Shown: positions 1-5,011 of the stretch, piece by piece
Position numbering within the stretch: position 1 is the stretch's first letter
How the letters are laid out: each line of letters begins with the position of its first letter
Source: Thiomargarita sp.
GTDB taxonomy: Bacteria > Pseudomonadota > Gammaproteobacteria > Beggiatoales > Beggiatoaceae
Reading direction: 5' to 3'
Length of the DNA stretch: 5,011 bases
Assembly (NCBI GenBank): GCA_030618965.1
Contig: JAUXCJ010000152.1
Span: 1 to 5,011, forward strand
Notes under the pieces: generated by a model
Seen by the model: the letters and a program-made list of their open reading frames with translations, nothing else
Told to the model about the DNA's origin: nothing
Database searches by the model: none
Made by a program: the position numbers and the translations under genes

Positions 1-312
1 CTATTTTTATTGATTTCTTTTTTGATGAAAGCTGCGACTACACATTTGGCGTTCAATATTCAATTTATGATCGCAACTTATGGCATTTTTAAGCAAAAAA
101 AGCTTCAAATCAATCATACCATGTTTGAATCTATGGCAGTCAAAAAAAGTCTATTGGGTAAACTTTTCGATTTTGGCAATATAAAAATAGTGGGAAGATT
201 GAAAAATAGAACACCACAAATAATTAAGATGAACTATGTTGCTTCGCCTCAAGACTTTGAAAAACGATTAAGGCGTACAGTTAAACATAGTTATTTTCAT
301 AGAAGAGGCTAA
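1..312 (+). CDS. Bacterial PH-domain (bPH2/YdbS-like) membrane protein, C-terminal part
   Basis: The reading frame is open from the first base, so this is the last 103 codons of a longer gene cut by the left edge; the TTG at 10 and ATG at 25 are probably internal codons. The first residues (LFLLISFLM) look like the end of a transmembrane helix. They are followed by the pattern of a bacterial PH domain (Pfam bPH_2, formerly DUF304). This shows a strand pair ending in [11 protein letters not shown], a segment corresponding to the family's 'I-E-S-V-x-V-x-Q-S-L-L-G-R-x-x-G-Y-G' block ([20 protein letters not shown]), and a final PxxFEKRLRR helix. Family members are usually small proteins with one or two membrane helices and no defined enzyme activity; their role here is unknown. 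The tail is basic (KHSYFHRRG). It converges on queH and its TAA overlaps the queH stop. Family assignment is from pattern recognition only and the missing N-terminus limits it. Confidence 0.68.
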   Translation, partial: LFLLISFLMKAATTHLAFNIQFMIATYGIFKQKKLQINHTMFESMAVKKSLLGKLFDFGNIKIVGRLKNRTPQIIKMNYVASPQDFEKRLRRTVKHSYFHRRG

Positions 313-953
313 CTATAAGACTTTACCCCCAGTTCAATTTTTTCACGTCCCTGCTCTTTGCGCCATTGATTCATATCGCGCAAGGAATAGACACAGCCAC
401 AATATTCTTGCTGATAAAAATGTTCACGTTTGGCAATTTCTACCATGCGTTGAGAGCCACCTTTTTTGCGCCAGTTATATGCCCAATAGTTTAAATCTGG
501 ATAAGGCTCGGCGGCACGGATACCACATTCATTCACCTGTTTTATATCCTTCCAGCGAGAAATACCCATTGAACTGGTAAATACTTTAAAGCCATTTTCA
601 GCAGCGTATAAAGCAGTGCGCTCAAAACGCATATCAAAACAGCTTGTACATCTACGCCCACGTTCTGGTTCAAATTCTAGTCCTTTGGTACGTTCAAACC
701 ATTTGTCTACGTCATAATCGGCATCAAAAAAAGCTAAGTTATTTTTGTCTGCAAAGCGTTTGTTTTCTTCTTTGCGAATTTCGTATTCTTTCTGTGGATG
801 AATATTGGGGTTGTAAAAAAAAATACTAAAATTTATACCGGAACTAAGTAAAGCTTCCATGATTTCTCCTGAACAGGGGGCACAGCAAGAATGTAATAGG
901 ATATGTTTTTCATTATTGGGTGGGGAAAGGTTTAGAAGAGGGCGTTCAGACAT
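309..953 (-). CDS. queH: Epoxyqueuosine reductase QueH (DUF208 family)
   Basis: Catalyses the last step of queuosine synthesis, reducing epoxyqueuosine to queuosine at the wobble position (34) of tRNAs with GUN anticodons. It is the non-homologous alternative to cobalamin-dependent QueG and acts in the cytoplasm. The 214-aa product is full length for the family and has its cysteine motifs: HSCCAPC at residues 21-27, [10 protein letters not shown] at 100-109, and YCGCVYS at 184-190. These cysteines include the ligands of the family's iron-sulfur cluster. Also typical are [18 protein letters not shown] (47-64), [10 protein letters not shown] (127-136) and [12 protein letters not shown] (159-170). 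The ATG at 951-953 has AGGA at 961-964, seven bases upstream, and the N-terminus has the normal family length. It lies 86 bp after accC, in the same direction, behind a palindrome and a possible promoter of its own. It contains a run of nine T on its coding strand (815-823), but the frame is intact. Confidence 0.95.
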   Translation of the reverse strand: MSERPLLNLSPPNNEKHILLHSCCAPCSGEIMEALLSSGINFSIFFYNPNIHPQKEYEIRKEENKRFADKNNLAFFDADYDVDKWFERTKGLEFEPERGRRCTSCFDMRFERTALYAAENGFKVFTSSMGISRWKDIKQVNECGIRAAEPYPDLNYWAYNWRKKGGSQRMVEIAKREHFYQQEYCGCVYSLRDMNQWRKEQGREKIELGVKSYS

Positions 954-985
954 TTTAAATTCCTATGAGAGAAATCCGATTTTAA

Positions 986-1018
986 AGACCTCCGAGGTTT
1001 TGAAAACCTCGGAGGTCT
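986..1018. repeat. 33-nt near-perfect palindrome (REP-like element or weak terminator)
   Basis: Two 16-base arms (986-1001 and 1003-1018) are exact reverse complements around a single central G at 1002. In RNA this would form a very stable stem of about 13 bp or more with a small A/U loop. The core reads GACCTCCGAGG on either strand. On the minus strand, the direction of accC and queH, the stem is followed by only two further U and then AAAA. On the plus strand it is followed by AATTAAAA. Neither has a proper U-tract, so it is a poor intrinsic terminator. Its GC-rich arms in AT-rich surroundings and exact symmetry suit a dispersed palindromic repeat better. I recall similar GACCTCCGAGG palindromes scattered between genes in several bacterial groups, but could not check this. 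Confidence 0.75.
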
Positions 1019-1028
1019 AATTAAAATT

Positions 1029-1037
1029 ATTATATCA
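1029..1037 (-). promoter_or_regulatory. Possible extended -10 promoter for queH
   Basis: On the minus strand these bases read TGATATAAT, a full match to the sigma-70 extended -10 consensus TGnTATAAT. The site lies immediately after the accC stop codon (1040-1042), 76 bases before the queH start. No good -35 hexamer is seen at 16-18 bp spacing, which extended -10 promoters can tolerate. Transcription would begin near 1022, placing the 986-1018 palindrome at the very 5' end of a queH mRNA. The surroundings are AT-rich, so chance occurrence is a real alternative. Confidence 0.4.
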
Positions 1038-1039
1038 AA

Positions 1040-2383
1040 TCAAGATAATCCTAATTTTTTTTCTAAGAAATGAATATTAACACCGCCGGCTTGGAAAGCC
1101 GCATCAAGGAGTAAGGTTCTATGTAAAGGTATATTGGTTTTGATACCATCTATAAGGATTTCATCTAAAGCCATTCTCATACGGGCCATTGCTGATTCTC
1201 TGTTATTGCTATGAGTGATGACTTTACCAATCATGGAATCATAATAGGGTGGAACACGATAACCGCTATAAATATGGCTATCAACACGTACACCTTGTCC
1301 GCCTGGAGCATGATAGCGGGAAATCAAACCCGGAGATGGCATAAAATTATCGGGATCTTCTGCATTGATACGGCATTCTATCGCATGTCCTCTAATTTGA
1401 ACATCTGCTTGTTGATAGGACAATTTTTCACCTGCGGCAATACGCAATTGTTCACGAACAATATCAATCCCAGTAATCCATTCTGTGACAGGATGTTCAA
1501 CTTGTAAACGAGTATTCATTTCAATGAAATAAAATTCCTCATCTTCATATAGAAATTCAAAAGTACCAGCACCACGATAGCCAATATCTTGACAAGCTTT
1601 GGCACAACGTTCTCCAATTTTTTTACGCAGATCTTCACTTAATCCTGGAGCTGGTGCTTCTTCTATTATTTTCTGATGACGACGCTGCATTGAACAGTCA
1701 CGCTCGCCTAAGTGAATGGCATTTCCATAGGAATCCGATAATACTTGTATTTCTATATGCCTAGGATTTTCAAGGTATTTTTCCATATACACTTGATCAT
1801 TGGCAAAAGCTGCTGCTGCTTCACTGCGGGTTAAAGAAATGGCATTTAATAAGGCTGCTTCGCTATGTACAACGCGCATACCTCGCCCGCCGCCACCACC
1901 AGAAGCTTTGATAATAATTGGATAGCCAATATCACGTCCTAATTGTAAATTTCTTTCTTCATCATCATCAAGTACGCCATCGGAGCCAGGCACACAGGGA
2001 ACTCCAGCTTTTTTCATCGAGGCAATGGCTGAGACTTTATCCCCCATTAAACGAATGGTATCAGGACGGGGACCAATAAAGATAAAGCCGCTTTTTTCAA
2101 CTTGTTCGGCAAAATTGGCATTTTCCGATAAAAAACCATAGCCAGGATGAATGGCGGCGGCATCTGTGACTTCGGCTGCACTGATGACGGCGGGAATATT
2201 TAAATAACTATTAGCGGAAGGAGCTGGCCCAATACATACCGATTCATCTGCTAATCGTACATGCTTGAGTTCTCGATCTGCTGATGAATGTACCGCCACA
2301 GTTTTAATACCCATTTCCCGACAAGCCCTTAGTATTCTGAGAGCAATTTCACCTCTGTTGGCGATAACAACTTTAGATAACAT
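1040..2383 (-). CDS. accC: Biotin carboxylase subunit of acetyl-CoA carboxylase
   Basis: ATP- and bicarbonate-dependent carboxylation of the biotin carried by AccB, the first half-reaction of acetyl-CoA carboxylase in fatty acid synthesis; cytoplasmic. The 447-aa product compares with 449 in E. coli and keeps the same numbering. The N-terminal biotin carboxylase domain opens with [18 protein letters not shown] (4-21). The ATP-grasp domain has the glycine-rich loop [14 protein letters not shown] (159-172). Residues at the positions known to be functional in E. coli are all present: K116, K159, H209, C230, K238, E276, E288, N290, R292, E296 and R338. The C-terminal domain ends [17 protein letters not shown] ([13 protein letters not shown]). 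The ATG at 2381-2383 has a GAGGT ribosome binding site at 2391-2395, seven bases upstream. It follows accB by 30 bp and is surely co-transcribed with it. Its coding strand has a run of eight A close to the end (1055-1062), without breaking the frame. Confidence 0.98.
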   Translation of the reverse strand: MLSKVVIANRGEIALRILRACREMGIKTVAVHSSADRELKHVRLADESVCIGPAPSANSYLNIPAVISAAEVTDAAAIHPGYGFLSENANFAEQVEKSGFIFIGPRPDTIRLMGDKVSAIASMKKAGVPCVPGSDGVLDDDEERNLQLGRDIGYPIIIKASGGGGGRGMRVVHSEAALLNAISLTRSEAAAAFANDQVYMEKYLENPRHIEIQVLSDSYGNAIHLGERDCSMQRRHQKIIEEAPAPGLSEDLRKKIGERCAKACQDIGYRGAGTFEFLYEDEEFYFIEMNTRLQVEHPVTEWITGIDIVREQLRIAAGEKLSYQQADVQIRGHAIECRINAEDPDNFMPSPGLISRYHAPGGQGVRVDSHIYSGYRVPPYYDSMIGKVITHSNNRESAMARMRMALDEILIDGIKTNIPLHRTLLLDAAFQAGGVNIHFLEKKLGLS

Positions 2384-2413
2384 CTACTTAACCTCTTTTT
2401 CAGTTATCAGTAC

Positions 2414-2860
2414 TTATTCAATCACAAATAAGGGTTCGTCATATTCAACGGGTGAACCATTATCGACTAAAATTTTAGTGATGACACCGGCTTTATCAGC
2501 CGTGATTTGATTCAAAATTTTCATGGCCTCAATAATACATACTGTATCTCCTTCACTCACCATTTGTCCATTTTCAACAAAGGGTTTACTTGTCGGAGAA
2601 GCGGATCGATAGAAGGTGCCAACCATTGGTGATTTAACTATATGGCCTTTCAGTGTTTCTTTACTTGGTTCTACTATTGGTGGTTGGGCTGCTGCTGCAA
2701 TAGGTGGAGCAACTACTTGTGTTACTGGGGGCGGTGCTAGTGTTACTGGGCTTGAATTGCGACTAATACGAACTGAATCTTTACCTTCGTGAATTTCTAT
2801 TTCTGCGACATCAGATGCTTCAATTAGTTCTATGAGTTTTTCGATTTTCTCAATGTCCAT
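2414..2860 (-). CDS. accB: Biotin carboxyl carrier protein (BCCP) of acetyl-CoA carboxylase
   Basis: Carries the covalently bound biotin that AccC carboxylates and that the AccA/AccD carboxyltransferase uses to make malonyl-CoA. The 148-aa product compares with 156 in E. coli. Residues 1-35 form the conserved N-terminal segment ([20 protein letters not shown], then RISR). Residues 38-65 are a flexible linker rich in Pro, Ala and Val. Residues 72-148 are the biotinyl (lipoyl-like) domain. The biotin acceptor is K114 in EAMKI (111-115); the usual motif is EAMKM or EAMKL, so Ile after the Lys is a mild variant. The 'thumb' loop of AccB-type domains is present ([12 protein letters not shown], 88-99). 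The ATG at 2858-2860 is the natural start, seven bases from a GAGG that lies inside the end of aroQ. Only four bases separate it from aroQ. In E. coli AccB represses its own operon; nothing in this sequence shows whether that applies here. Confidence 0.97.
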   Translation of the reverse strand: MDIEKIEKLIELIEASDVAEIEIHEGKDSVRISRNSSPVTLAPPPVTQVVAPPIAAAAQPPIVEPSKETLKGHIVKSPMVGTFYRSASPTSKPFVENGQMVSEGDTVCIIEAMKILNQITADKAGVITKILVDNGSPVEYDEPLFVIE

Positions 2861-2864
2861 AAAT

Positions 2865-2871
2865 CTACCTC
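2865..2871 (-). promoter_or_regulatory. accB ribosome binding site overlapping the aroQ stop codon
   Basis: On the minus strand the last aroQ codons TCG AGG TAG contain GAGG (2868-2871), and the TAG stop occupies 2865-2867. The GAGG is seven bases from the accB ATG. Ribosomes terminating on aroQ would therefore sit on the accB Shine-Dalgarno sequence, an arrangement expected to couple translation of the two genes. The final Arg codon of aroQ is AGG, rare in many bacteria, which fits selection for the ribosome binding site. Confidence 0.75.
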
Positions 2872-3305
2872 GAATTTGATAATATAGATAATGCTGCTTG
2901 CAAAGCTAAGGTATATCCTTGCGCCCCTAGTCCGCTGATTACGCCCACAGCAATATCGGAAAAATAAGAATGTTGCCTAAAAGGTTCACGGGAATATATA
3001 TTGGACAAATGGACTTCAATAAACGGAATAGCAACCGCTAATAAGGCATCACGCAAGGCGACGCTCGTATGTGTAAAGGCTGCTGGATTAATTATAATGA
3101 AATCAATGGAATCATGAGCTGCTCTATGAATTTTTTCTAATAATTGGTGTTCGGCATTACTTTGAAAAGTCATCAGATTATGACCAGCCGCTTGCTCAGT
3201 AAGGGCTTGATTAATGCTTGCTAAAGTGGTACGACCATAATGCGTCGGTTCACGCTCACCCAGTAAATTGAGGTTTGGGCCATGTAGCACAATTATATTA
3301 AACAT
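2865..3305 (-). CDS. aroQ: Type II 3-dehydroquinate dehydratase
   Basis: Dehydrates 3-dehydroquinate to 3-dehydroshikimate, the third step of the shikimate pathway to chorismate and aromatic amino acids; the type II enzyme is a small flavodoxin-like protein forming dodecamers. The 146-aa length is normal. It shows the signature [18 protein letters not shown] (7-24) with the catalytic Tyr at 23 and the mobile-loop Arg at 18. [13 protein letters not shown] (48-60) carries the Glu of the active site. [10 protein letters not shown] (72-81) has N73 and H79, and [14 protein letters not shown] (97-110) has the catalytic His at 99 and the substrate-binding Arg at 110. The ATG at 3303-3305 starts at the first beta strand, as in homologues. 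The nearest AGGGA (3318-3322) is 12 bases upstream, rather far, so initiation may be modest. It lies 53 bp after purD and overlaps functionally with accB through the shared ribosome binding site. Confidence 0.97.
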   Translation of the reverse strand: MFNIIVLHGPNLNLLGEREPTHYGRTTLASINQALTEQAAGHNLMTFQSNAEHQLLEKIHRAAHDSIDFIIINPAAFTHTSVALRDALLAVAIPFIEVHLSNIYSREPFRQHSYFSDIAVGVISGLGAQGYTLALQAALSILSNSR

Positions 3306-3358
3306 TTTTGGTTAAAATCCCTAAATACAATACCATATTTAAAGTGTATAAATAAAAA

Positions 3359-4636
3359 CTAAAGTCGTACCAAGGCACGATATCCTATATCAGTACGATA
3401 ATAGACACCATCCCAGTGAATGGATTGAGCTAGTGCATAAGCCTTTGATTGTGCTTCATATACAGTCTCGCCTAGAGCGCAGGCACAGAGTACACGTCCA
3501 CCTGCTGTCAGAATTTTGCCATCTTTTTCAATAGTGCCTGCATGAAATATTTTTCCATCTAATTGGGCGGCTTTTGATAATCCATTGATGACTAAGCCTT
3601 TCTCATATTGCGCGGGATAACCTCCAGCAGCTAATACTACACCTAAAGCAGCGCGTGAATCCCACTCCGCTTGTACTTCATGCAAACGCTGATCCAATGC
3701 AGCTAAACAGAGTTCAACTAAATCTGAGCGCAAACGGGATAAAATCGGTTGTGTTTCGGGATCACCAAAGCGGCAATTATATTCTAAAACTTTCAGATTT
3801 CCCTTATCAATCATTAAACCAGCATATAAAAACCCTGTATAAGAATTTCCCTCAGCAGCCATGCCGCGCACTGTAGGTTCTATAATGTCAGCCATAATAC
3901 GGGCATGGATTTCAGGTGTGACAACTGGGGCGGGTGAATAAGCTCCCATACCGCCAGTATTTGGCCCTTTATCGCCATTATCACGGGCTTTGTGATCTTG
4001 GGAAGTCGCCAAAGGTAAAATATGGGGTCCGTCTACCATGCAAATAAAACTGGCTTCTTCACCTTGTAAAAATTCTTCAATAACAACACGATGTCCGGCA
4101 TCACCAAAAGCATTACCCGCTAACATGTCGCGCACGGCTTTAATGGCATCCTCTTTAGTATCAGCCAAAATCACGCCTTTACCAGCGGCAAGTCCATCAG
4201 CTTTAACCACGATTGGTGCGCCGACTTTATGAATATAGGCGATTGCTTGATCAATATCAGTAAAATTACCATAAGCGGCAGTGGGGATATTGTGACGGTT
4301 GAGAAAATCTTTAGTAAAGGCTTTAGAAGCTTCTAATTGAGCGGCTGCTTGAGTTGGTCCAAAGCAGGATAATCCAACCGCTTGAAATTGATCAACAATG
4401 CCATCGACCAGGGGTTGTTCAGGCCCAATAATGGTTAAATCAATTGTATTTTCTTGGGCAAAGCTAATAAGTGCTTTGAGATTATCTACATTTATAGGAA
4501 TATTTTCTACTTTCGCCTCTTGGGCAGTTCCTGCGTTCCCCGGGGCAACAAAGACTTTTTGGACTTGGTTTGATTGAGCGACTTTCCATGCGAGCGCGTG
4601 TTCACGCCCGCCGCTACCTATAATTAATATTTTCAT
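3359..4636 (-). CDS. purD: Phosphoribosylamine-glycine ligase (GAR synthetase)
   Basis: Joins glycine to 5-phosphoribosylamine using ATP, giving glycinamide ribonucleotide, the second step of de novo purine synthesis; cytoplasmic ATP-grasp enzyme. The 425-aa product compares with 429 in E. coli. The N-terminal domain has GSGGREHALAWK (7-18) and the family motif IGPEQPLVDG (70-79). The ATP-grasp part has KADGLAAGKGV (145-155) and EEFLQGEEASF (187-197). The loop TSQDHKARDNGDKGPNTGGM (211-230), then GAYSP, is followed by the GARS signature RFGDPETQ (289-296). The C-terminal domain includes LAAGGYP. Start at ATG 4634-4636 gives the canonical MKILIIGSGGREHAL beginning, but no clear Shine-Dalgarno sequence is seen upstream; an 8-base direct repeat TCAGAATT (4647-4654, 4656-4663) lies there instead. 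It follows purH by 90 bp, the order often seen for a purHD operon. Confidence 0.97.
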   Translation of the reverse strand: MKILIIGSGGREHALAWKVAQSNQVQKVFVAPGNAGTAQEAKVENIPINVDNLKALISFAQENTIDLTIIGPEQPLVDGIVDQFQAVGLSCFGPTQAAAQLEASKAFTKDFLNRHNIPTAAYGNFTDIDQAIAYIHKVGAPIVVKADGLAAGKGVILADTKEDAIKAVRDMLAGNAFGDAGHRVVIEEFLQGEEASFICMVDGPHILPLATSQDHKARDNGDKGPNTGGMGAYSPAPVVTPEIHARIMADIIEPTVRGMAAEGNSYTGFLYAGLMIDKGNLKVLEYNCRFGDPETQPILSRLRSDLVELCLAALDQRLHEVQAEWDSRAALGVVLAAGGYPAQYEKGLVINGLSKAAQLDGKIFHAGTIEKDGKILTAGGRVLCACALGETVYEAQSKAYALAQSIHWDGVYYRTDIGYRALVRL

Positions 4637-4726
4637 ATTGTCTGAATCAGAATTTTCAGAATTGAAGATTTTTAAGAATAAATAAGGTTATTCTCGTTCC
4701 CACGCGGGCTCTCTTATAACTTTTTT
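4637..4726. other. purH-purD intergenic gap with a possible truncated repeat
   Basis: This 90-bp AT-rich gap contains one GC-rich island at 4691-4712 (TTCTCGTTCCCACGC followed by GGGCTCT). That resembles one half of the GTTCCCACGC...GCGTGGGAAC palindromic repeats I recall between genes in many gammaproteobacteria. The second arm is absent; only a 3-bp CCC/GGG stem around ACGC remains. Apart from this and the TCAGAATT direct repeat near purD, no convincing terminator or promoter is visible. Read-through from purH into purD is therefore the simplest expectation. Confidence 0.35.
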
Positions 4727-4985
4727 CTAATGTCTAAAATGACGCATACCAGTAAACACCATCGCCATCCCATGTTCATTTGCAGCAGAGATTACTTCTT
4801 CATCGCGCATAGAACCGCCCGGTTGAATAACTGCCTTAATACCAACTTCAGCAGCAGAATCAATGCCATCTCTAAATGGGAAAAAGGCATCAGAAGCCAT
4901 CACAGAGCCTTGCACTTCTAATTTTTCATCACTTGCCTTAATTGCGGCGATTTTAGCACTATAAACGCGGCTCATTTGTCCGGCT
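4727..4985 (-). CDS. purH: PurH (AICAR transformylase/IMP cyclohydrolase), C-terminal fragment
   Basis: PurH performs the last two steps of IMP synthesis: formyl transfer to AICAR, then ring closure. Only the last 85 residues are present, the end of the AICAR transformylase domain, out of about 520-530 in the whole protein. They match the family almost continuously: [51 protein letters not shown] and the terminal [13 protein letters not shown], with a TAG stop at 4727-4729. Homologues read VGAGQMSRV here. The base at 4985 still fits the third position of a Gly codon before AGQ, but the frame beyond it turns into unrelated residues and a TAA (5006-5008), because 4986-5011 is adapter. The gene is thus cut by the contig end and is not a pseudogene; the TTG at 4997-4999 is not a start. 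purD follows downstream. Confidence 0.95.
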
Positions 4986-5011
4986 AAGTCGGAGGCCAAG
5001 CGGTCTTAGGA
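4986..5011 (+). other. Sequencing-library adapter (MGI/BGISEQ type), not genomic
   Basis: The last 26 bases, beginning AAGTCGGAGGCCAAGCGGTC and running to the window end, are identical as far as I recall to the first 26 bases of the standard 32-base MGI/BGISEQ adapter. The reading frame of purH supports this: homology to PurH is excellent up to 4984 and stops abruptly at the junction, where an in-frame TAA then appears. The segment should be trimmed, and no gene feature should be placed on it. Confidence 0.93.

Noticed and set aside
1..30. Adapter contamination at the left end
   Set aside because: The first bases continue a sensible PH-domain protein frame and do not resemble either MGI adapter or common Illumina adapters.
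815..823. Nine-T run on the queH coding strand as a programmed frameshift site
   Set aside because: The zero frame gives an intact full-length QueH with conserved residues on both sides, so no frameshift is needed.
644..829. Plus-strand open frame of 61 codons inside queH
   Set aside because: It lies opposite a clearly conserved gene, has no recognisable protein features, and is explained as a shadow frame.
954..1039. preQ1 riboswitch upstream of queH
   Set aside because: No preQ1-like stem followed by an A-rich pseudoknot tail is seen; the only structure is the long symmetric palindrome.
1211..1507. Plus-strand open frame of 98 codons inside accC
   Set aside because: It is antisense to conserved biotin carboxylase sequence with all catalytic residues, and its composition is that of a shadow frame.
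3327..3335. TGGTATTGT on the minus strand as an extended -10 promoter for aroQ
   Set aside because: Only four of six -10 bases match and no -35 is visible in a very AT-rich 53-bp gap; too weak to call.
4038..4232. Plus-strand open frame inside purD
   Set aside because: It is antisense to the ATP-grasp region of purD; the Ser/Pro/Ala-rich product reflects the complementary codons.
1..4985. A novel defence, mobile or secondary-metabolite system
   Set aside because: All substantial genes are recognised housekeeping enzymes apart from one PH-domain fragment; nothing supports such a system.
4986..5011. Truncated or pseudogenised purH with a TTG start and upstream stop
   Set aside because: The start and stop are both within adapter sequence; genomic purH is open and homologous up to the junction.

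Overview
This window looks like one short, AT-rich assembly contig (about 40% G+C by eye) from a gammaproteobacterium, probably from metagenomic or uncultured material. The PurH, PurD, AroQ, AccB, AccC and QueH products all read like gammaproteobacterial proteins; AccC keeps E. coli residue numbering without gaps through at least residue 338. The aroQ-accB-accC cluster is also typical of that class. The low G+C and two palindrome-type intergenic repeats recall filamentous sulfur oxidisers (Thiotrichales/Beggiatoaceae). That placement is recollection and inference, not a demonstrated result.

Layout from left to right. At 1-312 (+) is the 3' end of a membrane-anchored bacterial PH-domain protein, cut by the left edge. 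Everything else is on the minus strand, so transcription runs from right to left: purH (3' part only), purD, aroQ, accB, accC, queH. The gaps between them are about 90, 53, 4, 30 and 86 bp. queH converges on the PH-domain gene and their stop codons overlap. The accC-queH gap holds a near-perfect 33-nt palindrome and a consensus extended -10 box. The purH-purD gap holds what may be a truncated copy of another dispersed repeat.

Together the genes are core metabolism. PurH and PurD act in de novo purine synthesis. AroQ makes 3-dehydroshikimate for aromatic amino acids. AccB and AccC are the biotin carrier and biotin carboxylase of acetyl-CoA carboxylase, the entry to fatty acid synthesis. QueH does the last step of queuosine formation in tRNA. 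aroQ-accB-accC is a tight unit, with the accB ribosome binding site built into the end of aroQ.

The most important observation is technical. The last 26 bases (4986-5011) match, as I recall it, the start of the MGI/BGISEQ library adapter and are not genomic. Real sequence stops at about 4985, inside purH. The apparent TTG start and upstream in-frame stop of the purH fragment lie in the adapter. I found no new defence system, mobile element, CRISPR array, tRNA or rRNA. The rest is ordinary housekeeping sequence with a few regulatory and repeat features worth a look.
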